The notes beneath the pieces were generated by a model that was not told the origin of the DNA, did not search any database, and saw only the letters and a program-made list of their open reading frames with translations. A DNA stretch of 64,000 nucleotides, from NCBI GenBank assembly GCA_949152475.1, contig OX424556.1:56006451-56070450 (forward strand), read 5' to 3'. Positions 11,744-23,382 of the stretch are shown in pieces. Origin of the DNA: Terebella lapidaria (lineage: Eukaryota; Annelida; Polychaeta; Terebellida; Terebellidae). How positions within the stretch are numbered: position 1 is the stretch's first letter; each line of letters begins with the position of its first letter. Made by a program: the position numbers and the translations under genes.

Positions 11744-11940
11744 TTTCCGATATTTCGCCAAGTTCTCGCTCTGTGAGCAATCAAGCGAGTCTTCATTTGT
11801 TTGTTTGTTTGTGTGCACTCTACAGGTCACAATTTTGGTCGTATCGTCATGAAACTTCACCAGAAGGTGGACAATCAATGTCGGACCAAGTGGTAAACTT
11901 TTAGGAGGTCAAGGTCAAAATCTGAGGTCAAGGTCAAGCA
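11744..11940 (+). repeat. Degenerate tag and head leading into satellite E
   Basis: TTTCGCCAAGTTCTCGCTCTGTGAGCAATC is a diverged form of the common monomer tag. It is followed by (TTTG)n, TGTGCACTCTACAGGTCACAATTTTGG and GAAACTTCACCAGAAGG. The same leader, preceded by three hairpins, introduces the second E array at 23.6 kb. Confidence 0.7.
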
Positions 11941-13228
11941 AAAGGTCAAAATCGAAAAATCGCAATAACTTCGCTTCTAATTGAGATTATTTTTTCTGGG
12001 TATTTTTATATTTTTCTATGGCCAATTCTGCATCATCTGATGCATGTCCGATGGTCGTACGACCAAAATTCTCGATTTTCGGTCCAGGTCGAAAATTTGG
12101 GGGTCAAGAATTTAGGTTTTTCCTGTCTCACAATATTCAAAACCATATTATAGAGCCAGGTTCCAATATATGTTGCTGATTTTTACTCAGGATTTGTGCC
12201 TTATCACACAGAACAAGATCCTGAAGTTTCAGAGCTCAGGGTCGAGAATTAGAGTTAAGGTCATAGTAAAGGTCAAAATCGAAAAATCGTGATAACTCTG
12301 CTTCTAATCAAGATTATTTTTTCTGTGTATTTTTATATTTTACTATGGTCAATTCCGCATCAAATGATGCATGTCTGATGGTCGTATGACCTAAACTCTC
12401 GATTTTCGGTCCAGGTCGAAAATTTGGGGGTCATGAACTTAGGTCTTGCTTGTCTCAATTTTCAAAACCCTATTGTAGAGCCAGGTTCCAATATATGTTG
12501 CTGATTTTCACTCAGGAGTTGTGCCATATCACGCAGAACAAGATCCTGAAGTTTCAGAGCTCAGGGTCAAGGATTAGAGTTAAGGTCATAGTAAAGGTCA
12601 AAATCGAAAAATTGAGATAACTTCGCTTCTAATCAAGATTATTTTTTCTGTGTATTTTTATATTTTTCTATGGTCAATTCCGCATCACATGATGCATGTC
12701 TGATGGTCGTATGACCTGAACTCTCGATTTTCGGTCCAGGTCGAAAATTTGGGGGTCATGAACTTAGGTCTTGCTTGTCTCAATTTTCAAAACCCTATTG
12801 TAGAGCCAGCTTCCAATATATGTTTCTGATTTTTACTCAAGAGTTGTGCCATATCACGCAGAACATGACTGTGAAGTTGTAGGGCTCAAGGTCAAGAATT
12901 ACAGTTAAGGTCATAGTAAAGGTCAAAATTGAAAAATCGTGATAACTCCGCTTGTAATCATGATTATTTTTTCTGATTATTTTTGTATTTTTCTATGGTC
13001 AAATCCGCATCATATGATACATGTCCGATGGTCGTATGACCAAAACTCTGGATTTTCGGTCCAGGTCGAAAATTTGGGGGTCATGAATTTAGGTTTTTCC
13101 TGTCTCACAATATACAAAACCACATTATAGAGCCAGGTTCAAATATATATATTGCTGGATTTTACTCAGGAGTTGTGCCTGATCACGCAGAATAAGATTG
13201 TGAAGTTGTAGAACTCAAGGTCACGAGT
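11941..13228 (+). repeat. Satellite E, first array, four units of 325-327 bp
   Basis: Units begin with AAAGGTCAAAATCGAAAAATC at 11941, 12268, 12593 and 12918. Each has the core ATGGTCAATTCCGCATCA, the palindrome family GGTCGTACGACC or GGTCGTATGACC, TTTCGGTCCAGGTCGAAAATTTGG and GGAGTTGTGCC. The core aligns with the class B submonomer (ATGGCCAATTCTGCATC, then CCGACAG), so E and B share ancestry. Confidence 0.88.
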
Positions 13229-14090
13229 TTTCCCGATCGAATTCTGCACGCTGCCAGTCCAATGTACAGCCATGGCATAATTCAGTGTTTATCCTGAGCG
13301 AAGTCTCTCCTACACACTATACTTTACACGTGTTGAGCTTCAATGAACAGAATGGCGCAGTCAGTAGAGGCGTTAGGTTTGTGTGCGAGGGGTAAGTGGT
13401 TCAATTCTCACTGTTGACTGATTTTTTTTTCTTCTAAAATTCAATTCCAAATGACTTTTTCTGTTTCTGAGTGGTCTGGTAAGCATCCCAAACCTGCCAT
13501 GCTTTATGTAATTCTATTGTTTCGAATTATAATGATCACCTTTGAAGGAAAAAAAAACTGTTCCACGAATAGCGATAAACTATTTTATCGGGCTTTCTAG
13601 TGGTATCATCAAAATCTAGTTTGTTCTTTATATTTAAAGTTACAAGCCGCTTTAAATTCAGCATTACGGCCACAACTGTGAATGATCCGTGGTATTAGCT
13701 GCTAACAAATGCATGACAAAAGGCGTGTACCAGATGATATGTCTGCTTCTTATGAATCGCCACATGTCTAAGCCTCTCTATTTGTTTTGTTTACTTGTTG
13801 TCAATGTAATTTCATATTTGTGCGGGAATATTTGCTGTTTGTTATTCGCTTATTTTTAGGCTATCGATATTTGTTTTTGGATTTTTGTAATTTTGATATA
13901 TTTTAGTTTTTTTAGTAGTGGCATCATCAAAACTTTGTGCCGTTAGCATGGTTAGAGGTAATATATTATGTTGATACATACGCAAACTAGATGTTTCAAG
14001 TGGTTCAGTTTCCAATGCTATATGTTGTCAGGGGATGCCATAAATGTGTAAATTATGAGTAAATGTTTTGAATGTAAACAAATGTGTAGA
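13229..14090 (+). repeat. Tail of the E-type element
   Basis: About 860 bp of AT-rich, non-coding sequence after satellite E, repeated at 25.0-26.1 kb with high similarity. It holds a tRNA-like module (13351-13419), a T-run, and a long tail with TTTGTTTTGTTTACTTGTTGTCA, which also resembles the class B tail. Relative to the second copy, about 230 bp are missing near 13753. Confidence 0.7.
13351..13419 (+). repeat. tRNA-like module of a second type
   Basis: AATGGCGCAGTCAGTAGAGGC is an A-box/D-arm-like stretch and GTGGTTCAATTCTC a B box. A run of T follows soon after. It lacks the CTTTGAA anticodon loop of the other modules, so it derives from another tRNA or from a tRNA-derived SINE head. A more canonical copy with GCGGTTCGATTC is at 25152-25220. 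Confidence 0.55.
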
Positions 14091-14626
14091 TTTTTCGTCA
14101 AGTGTTGGCCTATGGCCGATTTTTTGTATGTTTGTCTGTCCGTCAGTTTGCACGATAGCGGCCGCAATCCTGGTCTGAATGACATCAAATTTACACATAA
14201 GATGCGCATAAGACTCCGTCATAAGCCTATTGAATTTGAAGATCATAGCTCAAAAACTGTTGTCTTGGCGACCAAAAAACTGCTACATTGCTTATATCTA
14301 TGGAGGTTGGAAAACCATACAGGAATTGTTACGTGGGATACACCTCCTCCAACTGCCAGCGACGTTAGTGCTGTGCATAGAGCGTATGACTCTCAATCCA
14401 CAGACCCGGGTTCAAGTCTCTCTTGAAACTATTTTTTTTTATTTTTAACTTACAGAATCATGATCTTGCATTTAATTATAAACAACATAACAACACAATT
14501 TAGTAAATGTACAATTTAGTTAACGATAAATAAATAATTGAAAAAAATATATTACAGTATTATGGTGCAGGGGTTTATAGACCAAAGCTAGTTTATGGAC
14601 TTCTCTTCAAGATCTTTAACTTTATT
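14091..14626 (+). repeat. Class A-like monomer with class 2 hairpin head
   Basis: The head CGTCAAGTGTTGGCCTATGGCCGA (14105-14119 forms GGCC-TAT-GGCC) replaces the usual hairpin. It is followed by TGTCTGTCCGTC and an A-like body (CACGATAGCGG, GATGCGCATAAGACTCC), a tRNA-like module at 14364-14423 with B box GGGTTCAAGTC, a long T-run, and a tail with AACATAACAACACAATTTAG. Confidence 0.75.
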
Positions 14627-15213
14627 TTGCCAAGTCCTAGCTCTTTGAGCGATTGCTTCATTACTTGGCAAAATAAATTTTGCCAAGTATGTTGGTCAGT
14701 CATCTTGTTTGTATGTTTGTCTGTCCGTCAGTTTGCACGATAGCGGCCACAATCCTGGTCTGAATGACATCAAATTTACACAGAAGATGCGCATAAGACT
14801 CCATCATAAGCCTATTGAATTTGAAGATCATAGCTCAAAAACTGTTGTCTTGGCGACCAAAAAACTGTTACATTGCTTATATCTATGGATGTTGGAAAAC
14901 CATACAGGAATTGTTACATGGGATACACCTCCTCCAACTACCAGCGACGTTAGTGCTGTGCATAGAGCGTATGACACTCAATCCACAGACCCGGGTTCAA
15001 GTCTCTCTTGAAACTATTTTTTTTTTTATTTTTAACTTACAGAATCATGATCATGCATTTAATTATAAACAACATAACAACACAATTTAGTAAATGTACA
15101 ATTTAGTTAACGACAAATAAATAATTGAAAAAAATATATTACAGTATTATGGTGCAGGGGTTTTTAGACCAAAGCTAGTTTATAGACTTCTCTTCAAGAT
15201 CTTTAATTTCATT
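14627..15213 (+). repeat. Short A-like monomer with class 1 hairpin head
   Basis: Nearly the same body as the preceding monomer (offset 585 bp), but headed by the common tag plus TACTTGGCAAAAT/ATTTTGCCAAGTA. The tRNA-like module is at about 14949-15010. The same body carries two different hairpin heads in adjacent units, so heads are exchangeable. Confidence 0.78.
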
Positions 15214-16267
15214 TTGCCAAGTCCTAGCTCTTTGAGCGATTGCTTCAGTTGTATGTTGCTCAGCGATCAAATATGTGTTCTGTCCGTCTGTTCGCACGAC
15301 AGCGGGCGCAATCCTTATCGGAATGACATGAAATTTTCAAAGAAGATGCGCATAAGACTCCTGCACAAGCCTATTGATTTTGAAGGTCATAGCTTAAAAA
15401 CTGTTGTCTTGGCGACTGAAAAACCGTTACATAACTATAACTATGGAGGCTGGAAAACCGTAAAGTAACTGTTACATGGAATACACTTCTTCACACTGTC
15501 GGCAACGTTGGTGCAGTGGATAGAGCGTAAGACTTTGAATCCAAAGACCCGTGTTCAACCCTCCCTCAAAACTCTAATCTCTTTTATCTCTAACTTAGTT
15601 TTTATACAGTCAGTTGCAGTGTTATTTCTAGTTTATAATGCACCTTTTACATTTGGAATAGATTGAAAACTCGCCGAGTAATCAAAGTAGAAAGAGCAGT
15701 GGGGTGAATCTGATTCTCAATCCGTTCACACGCCAATAAGCTGTAGAAACGATTACCCCCTGTGGACATGTCCCGTCCTAAATACACACGCTCGGTTGCA
15801 TAGCAATACAGTATATCATATATGTATCCAGATGCAGATCTCAAACAACATTTCAGTGGTTTTCTAACCCAGTGATGTACAAGTGATATAACAAAGCCTA
15901 AAACTCTAGTCTAAATACAGTCTGTGTCAAGCGACAGGCTCCCTTATCTTAGGACTGCTTGGGTGACGAACCGGCAAAGGAACCGGCCCCATTCCCGGTT
16001 TTTAGCAGTAATTTGCCATAGAGGAACTGTCACAATACAACACAACTTGACGCTGTCGGCCACTTTGGTGCTGTGCGTAGAGCTCAGGACTTTGAATCCA
16101 CAGACCCGGGGTCAAATCTCTCTTGAAATTATTTTATTTTTATTTTCAACTTACACAATCATGATCATGAATTTCGTTCTAAACAACATAACAACACAAT
16201 TTAATAACTGTATCAAGCTAGTGTAAAAGCTAGTGTATAGACTTCTTTTCCAGTTCATTACTTTATT
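15214..16267 (+). repeat. Class A monomer (1,054 bp)
   Basis: Complete A unit with tRNA-like modules at about 15507-15565 and 16064-16123. Its end has the TTACACAATCATGATCATG tail variant, different from the ACAGGATCATGTC tail of the A monomer at 925. Confidence 0.85.
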
Positions 16268-17152
16268 TTGCCAAGTCCTAGCTCTCTGAGCGATTGCTTC
16301 AGTTGTATGTTGCTCAGCGATCAAATATGTGTTCTGTCCGTCTGTTCGCACGATTGCGGGCGCAATACTTGTCGGAATGACATGAAATTTTCACAGAAGA
16401 TGCGCATATGACTCCTGCACAAGCCTATTGATTTTGAAGGTCATAGCCTAAAAACTGTTGTCTTGGCGACTGAAAAACCGTTACATAACTATAACTATGG
16501 AGGTTTTTATTTTCAACTTACACAATCATGATCATGAATTTCGTTCTAAACAACATAACAACACAATTTAATAACTGTATCAAGCTAGTGTAAAAGCTAG
16601 TGTATAGACTTCTTTTCCAGTTCATTACTTTATTTTGCCAAGTCCTAGCTCTCTGAGCGATTGCTTCAGTTGTATGTTGCTCAGCGATCAAATATGTGTT
16701 CTGTCCGTCTGTTCGCACGATAGCGGGCGCAATCCTTGTCGGAATGACATGAAATTTTCAAAGAAGATGCGCATAAGACTCCTGCACAAGCCTATTGATT
16801 TTGAAAGTCATAGCTTAAAAACTGATGTCTTGGCGACTGAAAAACCGTTACATAACTATAACTGTAGAGGCTGGAAAACCATAAAGTAACTGTTACATGG
16901 AATACACTTCTTCACACTGTCGGCGACGTTGGTGCTGTGGATAGAGCGTAAGACTTTGGATCCAAAGACCCGTGTTCAATCCTCCCTCAAAACTCTAATC
17001 TCTTTTATCTGTACCTTAGTTTTCATACAGTCAGTTGCAGTGTTATTTCTAGTTTATAATGCATCTTTTACATTTGGAATAGATTGAAAACTCTCTCAAA
17101 GCGTTTTTTAGCTGGTTTATTATAGACTTCTTTTCAAGTTCATTACTTTATT
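16268..17152 (+). repeat. Two truncated class A monomers (367 and 518 bp)
   Basis: The 16268 unit breaks after AACTATGGAGG and joins back to TTTTTATTTTCAACTTAC, so about 367 bp is duplicated in tandem (16137-16503 and 16504-16870). The next unit, from 16635, is a short A form of 518 bp that jumps from GATTGAAAACTC to TCTCAAAGCG, losing the central and second tRNA-like parts. The 518 bp form recurs at 22865, 37459, 52323 and 56804. Confidence 0.8.
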
Positions 17153-18931
17153 TTGCCAAGTCCTAGCTCTTTGAGCGATTGCTTCATTACTTGGCAAAAT
17201 AAATTTTGCCAAGTATGTTGGTCAGTCATCTTGTTTGTTTGTTTGTATGTTTGTCTGTCCGTCAGTTTGCACGATAGCGGGCGCAATTCTTATCGGATTT
17301 TCATGAAATTTTGACACAACATGTGCAAGTATCTTCCTCATAAGCCTTTCGTTTCTGAAGGTCAAAGGTCAAAAATTGACGCCAAGGTCGTTCAAAAACC
17401 ATAATATTAAAAATCGTAATAACTCCAGTTATATTTCATCTGGAGTTTCGAGATTTCTTGCATCGATTACTATGGCCAATTCTGCATCTTTTGATGTATG
17501 GCCGACAGCTGTTGCATCAAAATTGACGATTTTGACTCCAGGTTAAAAAGACGAGGGTCAGGAGTTTCTCTATCAAAAGTTTCATGCATTGCTGTGCAGT
17601 CAATTCTTTTCGGATTCTTATGAAATTTTCACAGCATATGCACACCAAATGTCGGCATATTCCTGTTGTTTCTCAAGGTCAAAGGTCAAGAATTACCGCC
17701 AAGGTCATTGAAAAACCAAAAAATTAAAAATCGTCATAACTCCACTTTCATTCCACCTGCACTTCCAAAATTGTCCACCTATTTTACTATGGCCAATTCT
17801 GCATATTTTGATGTATGTCCGACAGTGATTGAATCAAAATTGACGAATCAAACTCCAGGTGAAATACATGGGGGTCAGGAATTTCGGATCCAAAGTTTAA
17901 CACATTGCTGTGCAGTCAATTCTTGTGTGATTTTGACGAGATTCTCACAGAATATGTGCACAAAACATCCGCATAACCCTGTTGATTTGGAACATCATAG
18001 CTCTAAAACTGTTGTCATTGTAACGGAAAAATCGTTACTTGACAAATCACATGAAAACCGTGATAGCATTGCTATACGAAATACACCACCTCACATTGCC
18101 TGCGACATAGAGCTTAGGACTTTAAATCCACAGACCCGTGTTCGAGTCTCTCTTGAAACTATTTTTTTTTATCGCTTGCTTACACGATCAAGTATTTAAT
18201 TCCAAATAACAAAACAACGCATTCATAATGTAGGTATTCAGCAAATAAATGTACCAGGAGTAATTTTCATAGTTTTCATGTCATCATACTTAACTATTTG
18301 TCGCTAAAAATATCACTTAACAGTGTTTCATTGGTTCCATCATGATCGTGTCTTTTATGCATCATAGCGCATCCGTGTTAGCTCCATTCTATCAATAATA
18401 CATACATCATTATATCGTTCCATCTCGGTTGCGTAGTAATACAGTATATCATAAAAGTATCCAAATGCAGATCTCAAACAACATTTCTTTTGTTTTCTGA
18501 CTCAGAGGTGTACAAGTGATACAACGAAGCCTAAAACTCTTGTCTAAATACAATCTGTGGAAAGCGACAGGCTCTTTTATATCAGAACTATCCTGGGTGA
18601 CGAAACGGCGTAGAGATCAGCCCAATTCCCGGTTTTTAGCAGTAATTTGCCTTCAAGAACCTGTTACAATACAACACAACTTGATACTGTCGGCAACGTT
18701 GGTGCAGTGGATAGAGCGTAAGACTTTGAATCCAAAGACCCGGGTTCAACTCTCTCTCAGAACTTGTTTTTTCTCTCTAACTTACAGGATCATGTCTTTT
18801 ATAGCATAACTGCACAATTACAACTTACTTCAAAGCAACTAGATAATTTAAAACAAGAACTATTCAAGTCTCTCTCAGAACGTTTTTTTTAGCTAGTTTA
18901 TAGACCTCTCTTCAAGATCATTAACTTTATT
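17153..18931 (+). repeat. Class B monomer with A-type tail
   Basis: Tag, class 1 hairpin, TTTG/TCTG/TCCG tract, AGGTCA-bearing submonomers, and a shortened tRNA-like module (about 18102-18163, TTAGGACTTTAAATCC, B box GTGTTCGAGTC). The tail then joins an A-type end at about 18420 with another tRNA-like module at 18698-18757. Open frames here are the repeat read through. Confidence 0.78.
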
Positions 18932-19986
18932 TTGCCAAGTCCTAGCTCTTTGAGCGATTGCTTCAGTTGTATGTTGCTCAGCGATCAAATATGTGTTCTG
19001 TCTGTCTGTTCGCACGATAGCGGGCGCAATCCTTGTCGGAATGACATGAAATTTTCACAGAAGATGCGCATAAGACTCCTGCACAAGCCTATTGATTTTG
19101 AAGGTCATAGCTTAAAAACTGTTGTCTTGGCGACTGAAAAACCGTTACATAACTATAACTATGGAGGCTGGAAAACCATAAAGTAACTGTTACATGGAAT
19201 ACACTTCTTCACACTGTCGGCAACGTTGGTGCAGTGGATAGAGCATAAGACTTTGAATCCAAAGACCCGTGTTCAACCCTCCCTCAAAACTCTAATCTGT
19301 TTTAACTCTAATTTACTTTTTATACAGTCGGTTGAAGTATTATTTCTAGTTTATAATGCACCTTTTACATTTGGAATAGATTGAAAACTCGCCGAGATAT
19401 CAAAGTAGAAACAGCAGTGGGGTGAATCTGATTCTCAATCCGTTCACACGCCAATAAGCTGTAGAAGCGATTACCCCCTGTGAACATGTCCCGTCCTAAA
19501 TAAACACGCTCGGTTGCATAGCAATACAGTATATCATATATGTATCCAGATGCAGATCTCAAACAACATTTCAGTGGTTTTCTAACTCAGTGATGTACAA
19601 GTGATATAACAAAGCCTAAAACTCTAGTCTAAATACAGTCTGTGTCAAGCGACAGGCTCCCTTATATTAGGACTGCTGGGGGCGACGAACCGGCAAAGGA
19701 ACCGGCCCCATTCCCGGTTTTTAGCAGTAATTTGCCATAGAGGAACTGTCACAATACAACACAACTTGATGCTGTCGGCCACTTTGGTGCTGTGCGTAGA
19801 GCTCAGGACTTTGAATCCACAGACCCGGGTTCAAATCTCTCTTGAAATTATCTTATTTTTATTTTCAACTTACACAATCATGATCATGAATTTCGTTCTA
19901 AACAACATAACAACACAATTTAATAACTGTATCAAGCTAGTGTAAAAGCTAGTGTATAGACTTCTTTTCCAGTTCATTACTTTATT
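18932..19986 (+). repeat. Class A monomer (1,055 bp)
   Basis: Typical A unit with tRNA-like modules at 19224-19283 and 19783-19843 and the ATCATGATCATG tail. Confidence 0.85.
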
Positions 19987-20536
19987 TTGCCAAGTCCTAG
20001 CTCTCTGAGCGATTGCTTCAGTTGTATGTTGCTCAGCGAACAAATATGTGTTCTGTCCGTCTGTTCGCACGATAGCGGGCGCAATCCTTGTCGGAATGAC
20101 ATGAAATTTTCAAAGAAGATGCGCATAAGACTGCTGCACAAGCCTATTGATTTTGAAGGTCATAGCTTAAAAACTGTTGTCTTGGCGACTGAAAAACCGT
20201 TACATAACTATAACTATGGAGGCTGGAAAACCATAAAGTAACTGTTACATGGAATACACTTCTTCACACTGTCGGCAACGTTGGTGCAGTGGATAGAGCG
20301 TAAGACTTTGAATCCAAAGACCCGTGTTCAACCCTCCCTCAAAACTCTAATCTCTTTTATCTCTAACTTAGTTTTTATACAGTCACTTGCAGTGTTATTT
20401 CTAGTTTATAATGCACCTTTTACATTTGGAATAGATTGAAAACTCGCCGAGATATCAAAGTAGAAAGAGCAGTGGGGTGAATCTGATTCTCAATCCGTTC
20501 ACACGCCAATAAGCTGTAGAAACGATTACCCCCTGT

Positions 20537-21004
20537 GGCTACTGTATATTAATTATATTGGCCATTCAACTCAATGTTAAATGATCTTACTTTGACGGTC
20601 CATAACACCTTCCTAAAAAAAAATCCCAGCCTAACCACTATGCTAGTTTTATCCCTCAACGTATTGGGCATCGCGTGGTGAGCATGAATATATTTGACGA
20701 CACATGGGATTTTTCGCTATTCTGCCTTGAATGGACCCGGGGTGAAAATACCCCAAATTATGGGTGCTGATGCTCATGCAAAACCCCTTTGATTCCCCAG
20801 CTCCTGAGAAGAACGCCAACAAGATACTGCCTTGAAAACCGGGTCATTATATCCCAGCACAGCGTTCTTTCAGGTGAATATACACTCGTCCAGAAGTCTG
20901 GCCTAAAAAATATATGAGGCGATGTTTAACAACAGTTTCCCTTTAAATTGCCTAAGTGAGGTGAACGCTCGCTGATTGGCTGAGGGAATTACTGTACACT
21001 GCCC
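20537..21004 (+). mobile_element. 468 bp TIR unit, left copy
   Basis: MITE-like non-coding unit with imperfect 18 bp inverted ends. The right subterminal stretch GCTCGCTGATTGGCTGAGGG gives CCAATCAGCGAGC on the other strand. It differs from the right copy at about 20681 (G for A) and in GGGTGCTGATG versus GGGTACTGATG. Its right side abuts TTAA, its left side CTGT. Confidence 0.65.
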
Positions 21005-21857
21005 TTAATATATAGGCGTTTCTGAGATATATGAATTATATTTTGTCAGTAGGTAGTCTTATATGTATGTAATTGTGAAACGAAATATAAACCTGATATC
21101 CCGATTCAATTCTCTGTTTCAGTCCATTTAATACATATGCTACATGTGCTGGGATTTGCCAGTCTGCCAAATTCTTAGAATTGAAATTGTTGAAAACTCA
21201 TTGAGTTTTCATGCAAAAGCCTTGAAAATTTCAGGATGAGTATAGAATATAAGTGCAATTAGCATCTAGACCCAATCGTTGGTATAATTCAATGGCAGTT
21301 TGGATTATTTAGTAAAGTAAGATTAAAGAAAACCGTGAATTTATCACACTAAAAACGGAAAATTATCTATAGAACCCATGTGAAACGTAACAAACCACTA
21401 ATAATTTATTTGGAAAGGCAAGAATATCAAGGGGTTATTATTTGCATGCAACGTTGTGTCTCTAGAATGATGTCAGGGTCAGGGGGGCTGCTTATGATAA
21501 GCGTGAGCTCGGCATAGGGCCGACCTCAATTCTTGTGATCTGGTCCGGTGGTCAAAATTTCCTAGTCCCTGACACCTGTAGAAGGCTGAGCTATTGAAAT
21601 GCATCAGTATCATTAATATTGTGCAAACAAATTGTAATTCAAGTCATAATTTAGCCGCTGAGGATAGTTAGAACATTTTTGTATGCCGACCGACCATGTG
21701 ATTTATGTGTATTCCACAATTTTCTCCTTAACCACACAAAACACGGCAAATGAACATTGAATTAGGTCGGGAACCTTCAACTGTTACCTAGTCAAACAAA
21801 TTATGACATTTTTTGCGCTCCCAGGCCACGCAGAGTGAAAATTGTGTAATCAGTTAA
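21005..21857. other. 853 bp middle segment of the composite element
   Basis: AT-rich segment bounded by TTAA at both ends. I see no open frame of note, no tRNA-like module and no AGGTCA clusters, so its make-up differs from the surrounding satellites and it probably came from elsewhere. It is present only in the five composite copies in this window. Confidence 0.6.
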
Positions 21858-22325
21858 GGCTACTGTATATTAATTATATTGGCCATTCAACTCAATGTTA
21901 AATGATCTTACTTTGACGGTCCATAACACCTTCCTAAAAAAAAATCCCAGCCTAACCACTATGCTAGTTTTATCCCTCAACGTATTGGGCATCGCGTGGT
22001 AAGCATGAATATATTTGACGACACATGGGATTTTTCGCTATTCTGCCTTGAATGGACCCGGGGTGAAAATACCCCAAATTATGGGTACTGATGCTCATGC
22101 AAAACCCCTTTGATTCCCCAGCTCCTGAGAAGAACGCCAACAAGATACTGCCTTGAAAACCGGGTCATTATATCCCAGCACAGCGTTCTTTCAGGTGAAT
22201 ATACACTCGTCCAGAAGTCTGGCCTAAAAAATATATGAGGCGATGTTTAACAACAGTTTCCCTTTAAATTGCCTAAGTGAGGTGAACGCTCGCTGATTGG
22301 CTGAGGGAATTACTGTACACTGCCC
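21858..22325 (+). mobile_element. 468 bp TIR unit, right copy
   Basis: Same unit in the same orientation as the left copy, preceded by TTAA and followed by CTGTGGACATG, which continues the interrupted class A monomer. Confidence 0.65.
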
Positions 22326-22864
22326 CTGTGGACATGTCCCGTCCTAAATACACACGCTCGGTTGCATAGCAATACAGTATATCATATATGTATCCAGATG
22401 CACATCTCAAACAACATTTCAGTGGTTTTCTAACTCAGTGATGTACAAGTGATATAACAAAGCCTAAAACTCTAGTCTAAATACAGTCTGTGTCAAACGA
22501 CAGGCCACTTTATATCAGAACTATTGGGGGTGATGAACCGGCGGAGGAAACCGGCCCCCTTCCCGGTTTTTAGCAGTAATTTGCCATAGAGGAACTGTTA
22601 CAATACAACACAACTTGATGCTGTCGGCCACTTTGGTGCAGTGGGTAGAGCTCAGGACTCTGAATCCACAGACCCCGGGTTCAACTCTCTCTCAAAACTT
22701 GTTTTTTCTCTCTAACTTACAGGATCATGTCTTTTATAGCATAACTGCACAATTTAATACATGTACAACTTACTTAACAGCAACTAGAAAACACTATTCA
22801 AGTCTCTCTCAGAACGTTTTTAGCTGGTTTATTATAGACTTCTTTTCAAGTTCATTACTTTATT

Positions 22865-23382
22865 TTGCCAAGTCCTAGCTCTTTGAGCGATTGCTTCAGT
22901 TGTATGTTGCTCAGCGATCAAATATGTGTTCTGTCCGTCTGTTCGCACGATAGCGGGCGCAATCCTTGTCGGAATGACATGAAATTTTCAAAGAAGATGC
23001 GCATAAGACTCCTGCACAAGCCTATTGATTTTGAAAGTCATAGCTTAAAAACTGATGTCTTGGCGACTGAAAAACCGTTACATAACTATAACTGTAGAGG
23101 CTGGAAAACCATAAAGTAACTGTTACATGGAATACACTTCTTCACACTGTCGGCGACGTTGGTGCTGTGGATAGAGCGTAAGACTTTGGATCCAAAGACC
23201 CGTGTTCAATCCTCCCTCAAAACTCTAATCTCTTTTATCTGTACCTTAGTTTTCATACAGTCAGTTGCAGTGTTATTTCTAGTTTATAATGCATCTTTTA
23301 CATTTGGAAAAGATTGAAAACTCTCTCAAAGCGTTTTTTAGCTGGTTTATTATAGACTTCTTTTCAAGTTCATTACTTTATT
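22865..23382 (+). repeat. Short class A monomer (518 bp form)
   Basis: Tag to GATTGAAAACTC, then a jump to TCTCAAAGCG. It carries only the first tRNA-like module (about 23158-23217). Diagnostic changes such as GTAGAGGCTGG are shared with the units at 16635, 37459, 52323 and 56804. Confidence 0.82.

Larger units (their letters stand above)
20537..22325 (+). mobile_element. Composite TIR element, copy 1 (468 + 853 + 468 bp)
   Basis: Two direct 468 bp repeats (20537-21004 and 21858-22325, two differences noticed) frame 853 bp without an evident gene. Each repeat has imperfect terminal inverted repeats: GGCTACTGTATATTAATT at the left and AATTACTGTACACTGCCC at the right, 13 of 18 positions matching. 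The middle segment begins and ends with TTAA (21005-21008, 21854-21857), as if each repeat were a TTAA-targeting DNA transposon such as Kolobok or piggyBac relatives. The outer edges show a four-base CTGT duplication (20533-20536, 22326-22329). An LTR-type reading is possible but TG...CA ends, a primer-binding site and a purine tract are not seen. Confidence 0.7.
19987..22864 (+). repeat. Class A monomer interrupted by the composite element
   Basis: An A monomer (tRNA-like modules at 20280-20339 and 22631-22692) split within the sequence ACCCCCTGTGGACATG by the 1,789 bp element at 20537-22325. Intact monomers show the uninterrupted site, for example at 15751-15770, which fixes the insertion boundaries. 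The interrupted unit recurs from 33496, 37977, 52841 and 57322. Confidence 0.88.

Noticed and set aside
14149-14171. CACGATAGCGG(G/C)CGCAAT as a promoter element
   Set aside because: It is a constant part of A and B bodies right after the TCTG/TCCG tract, with no TATA or initiator context to support promoter function.
20537-22325. LTR-type (TRIM-like) element
   Set aside because: Direct repeats around a short middle fit superficially, and a 4-6 bp duplication is allowed, but the ends are GG...CCC rather than TG...CA, no primer-binding site or purine tract is seen, each repeat has its own inverted ends, and the middle is bounded by TTAA. Kept as the rival reading.
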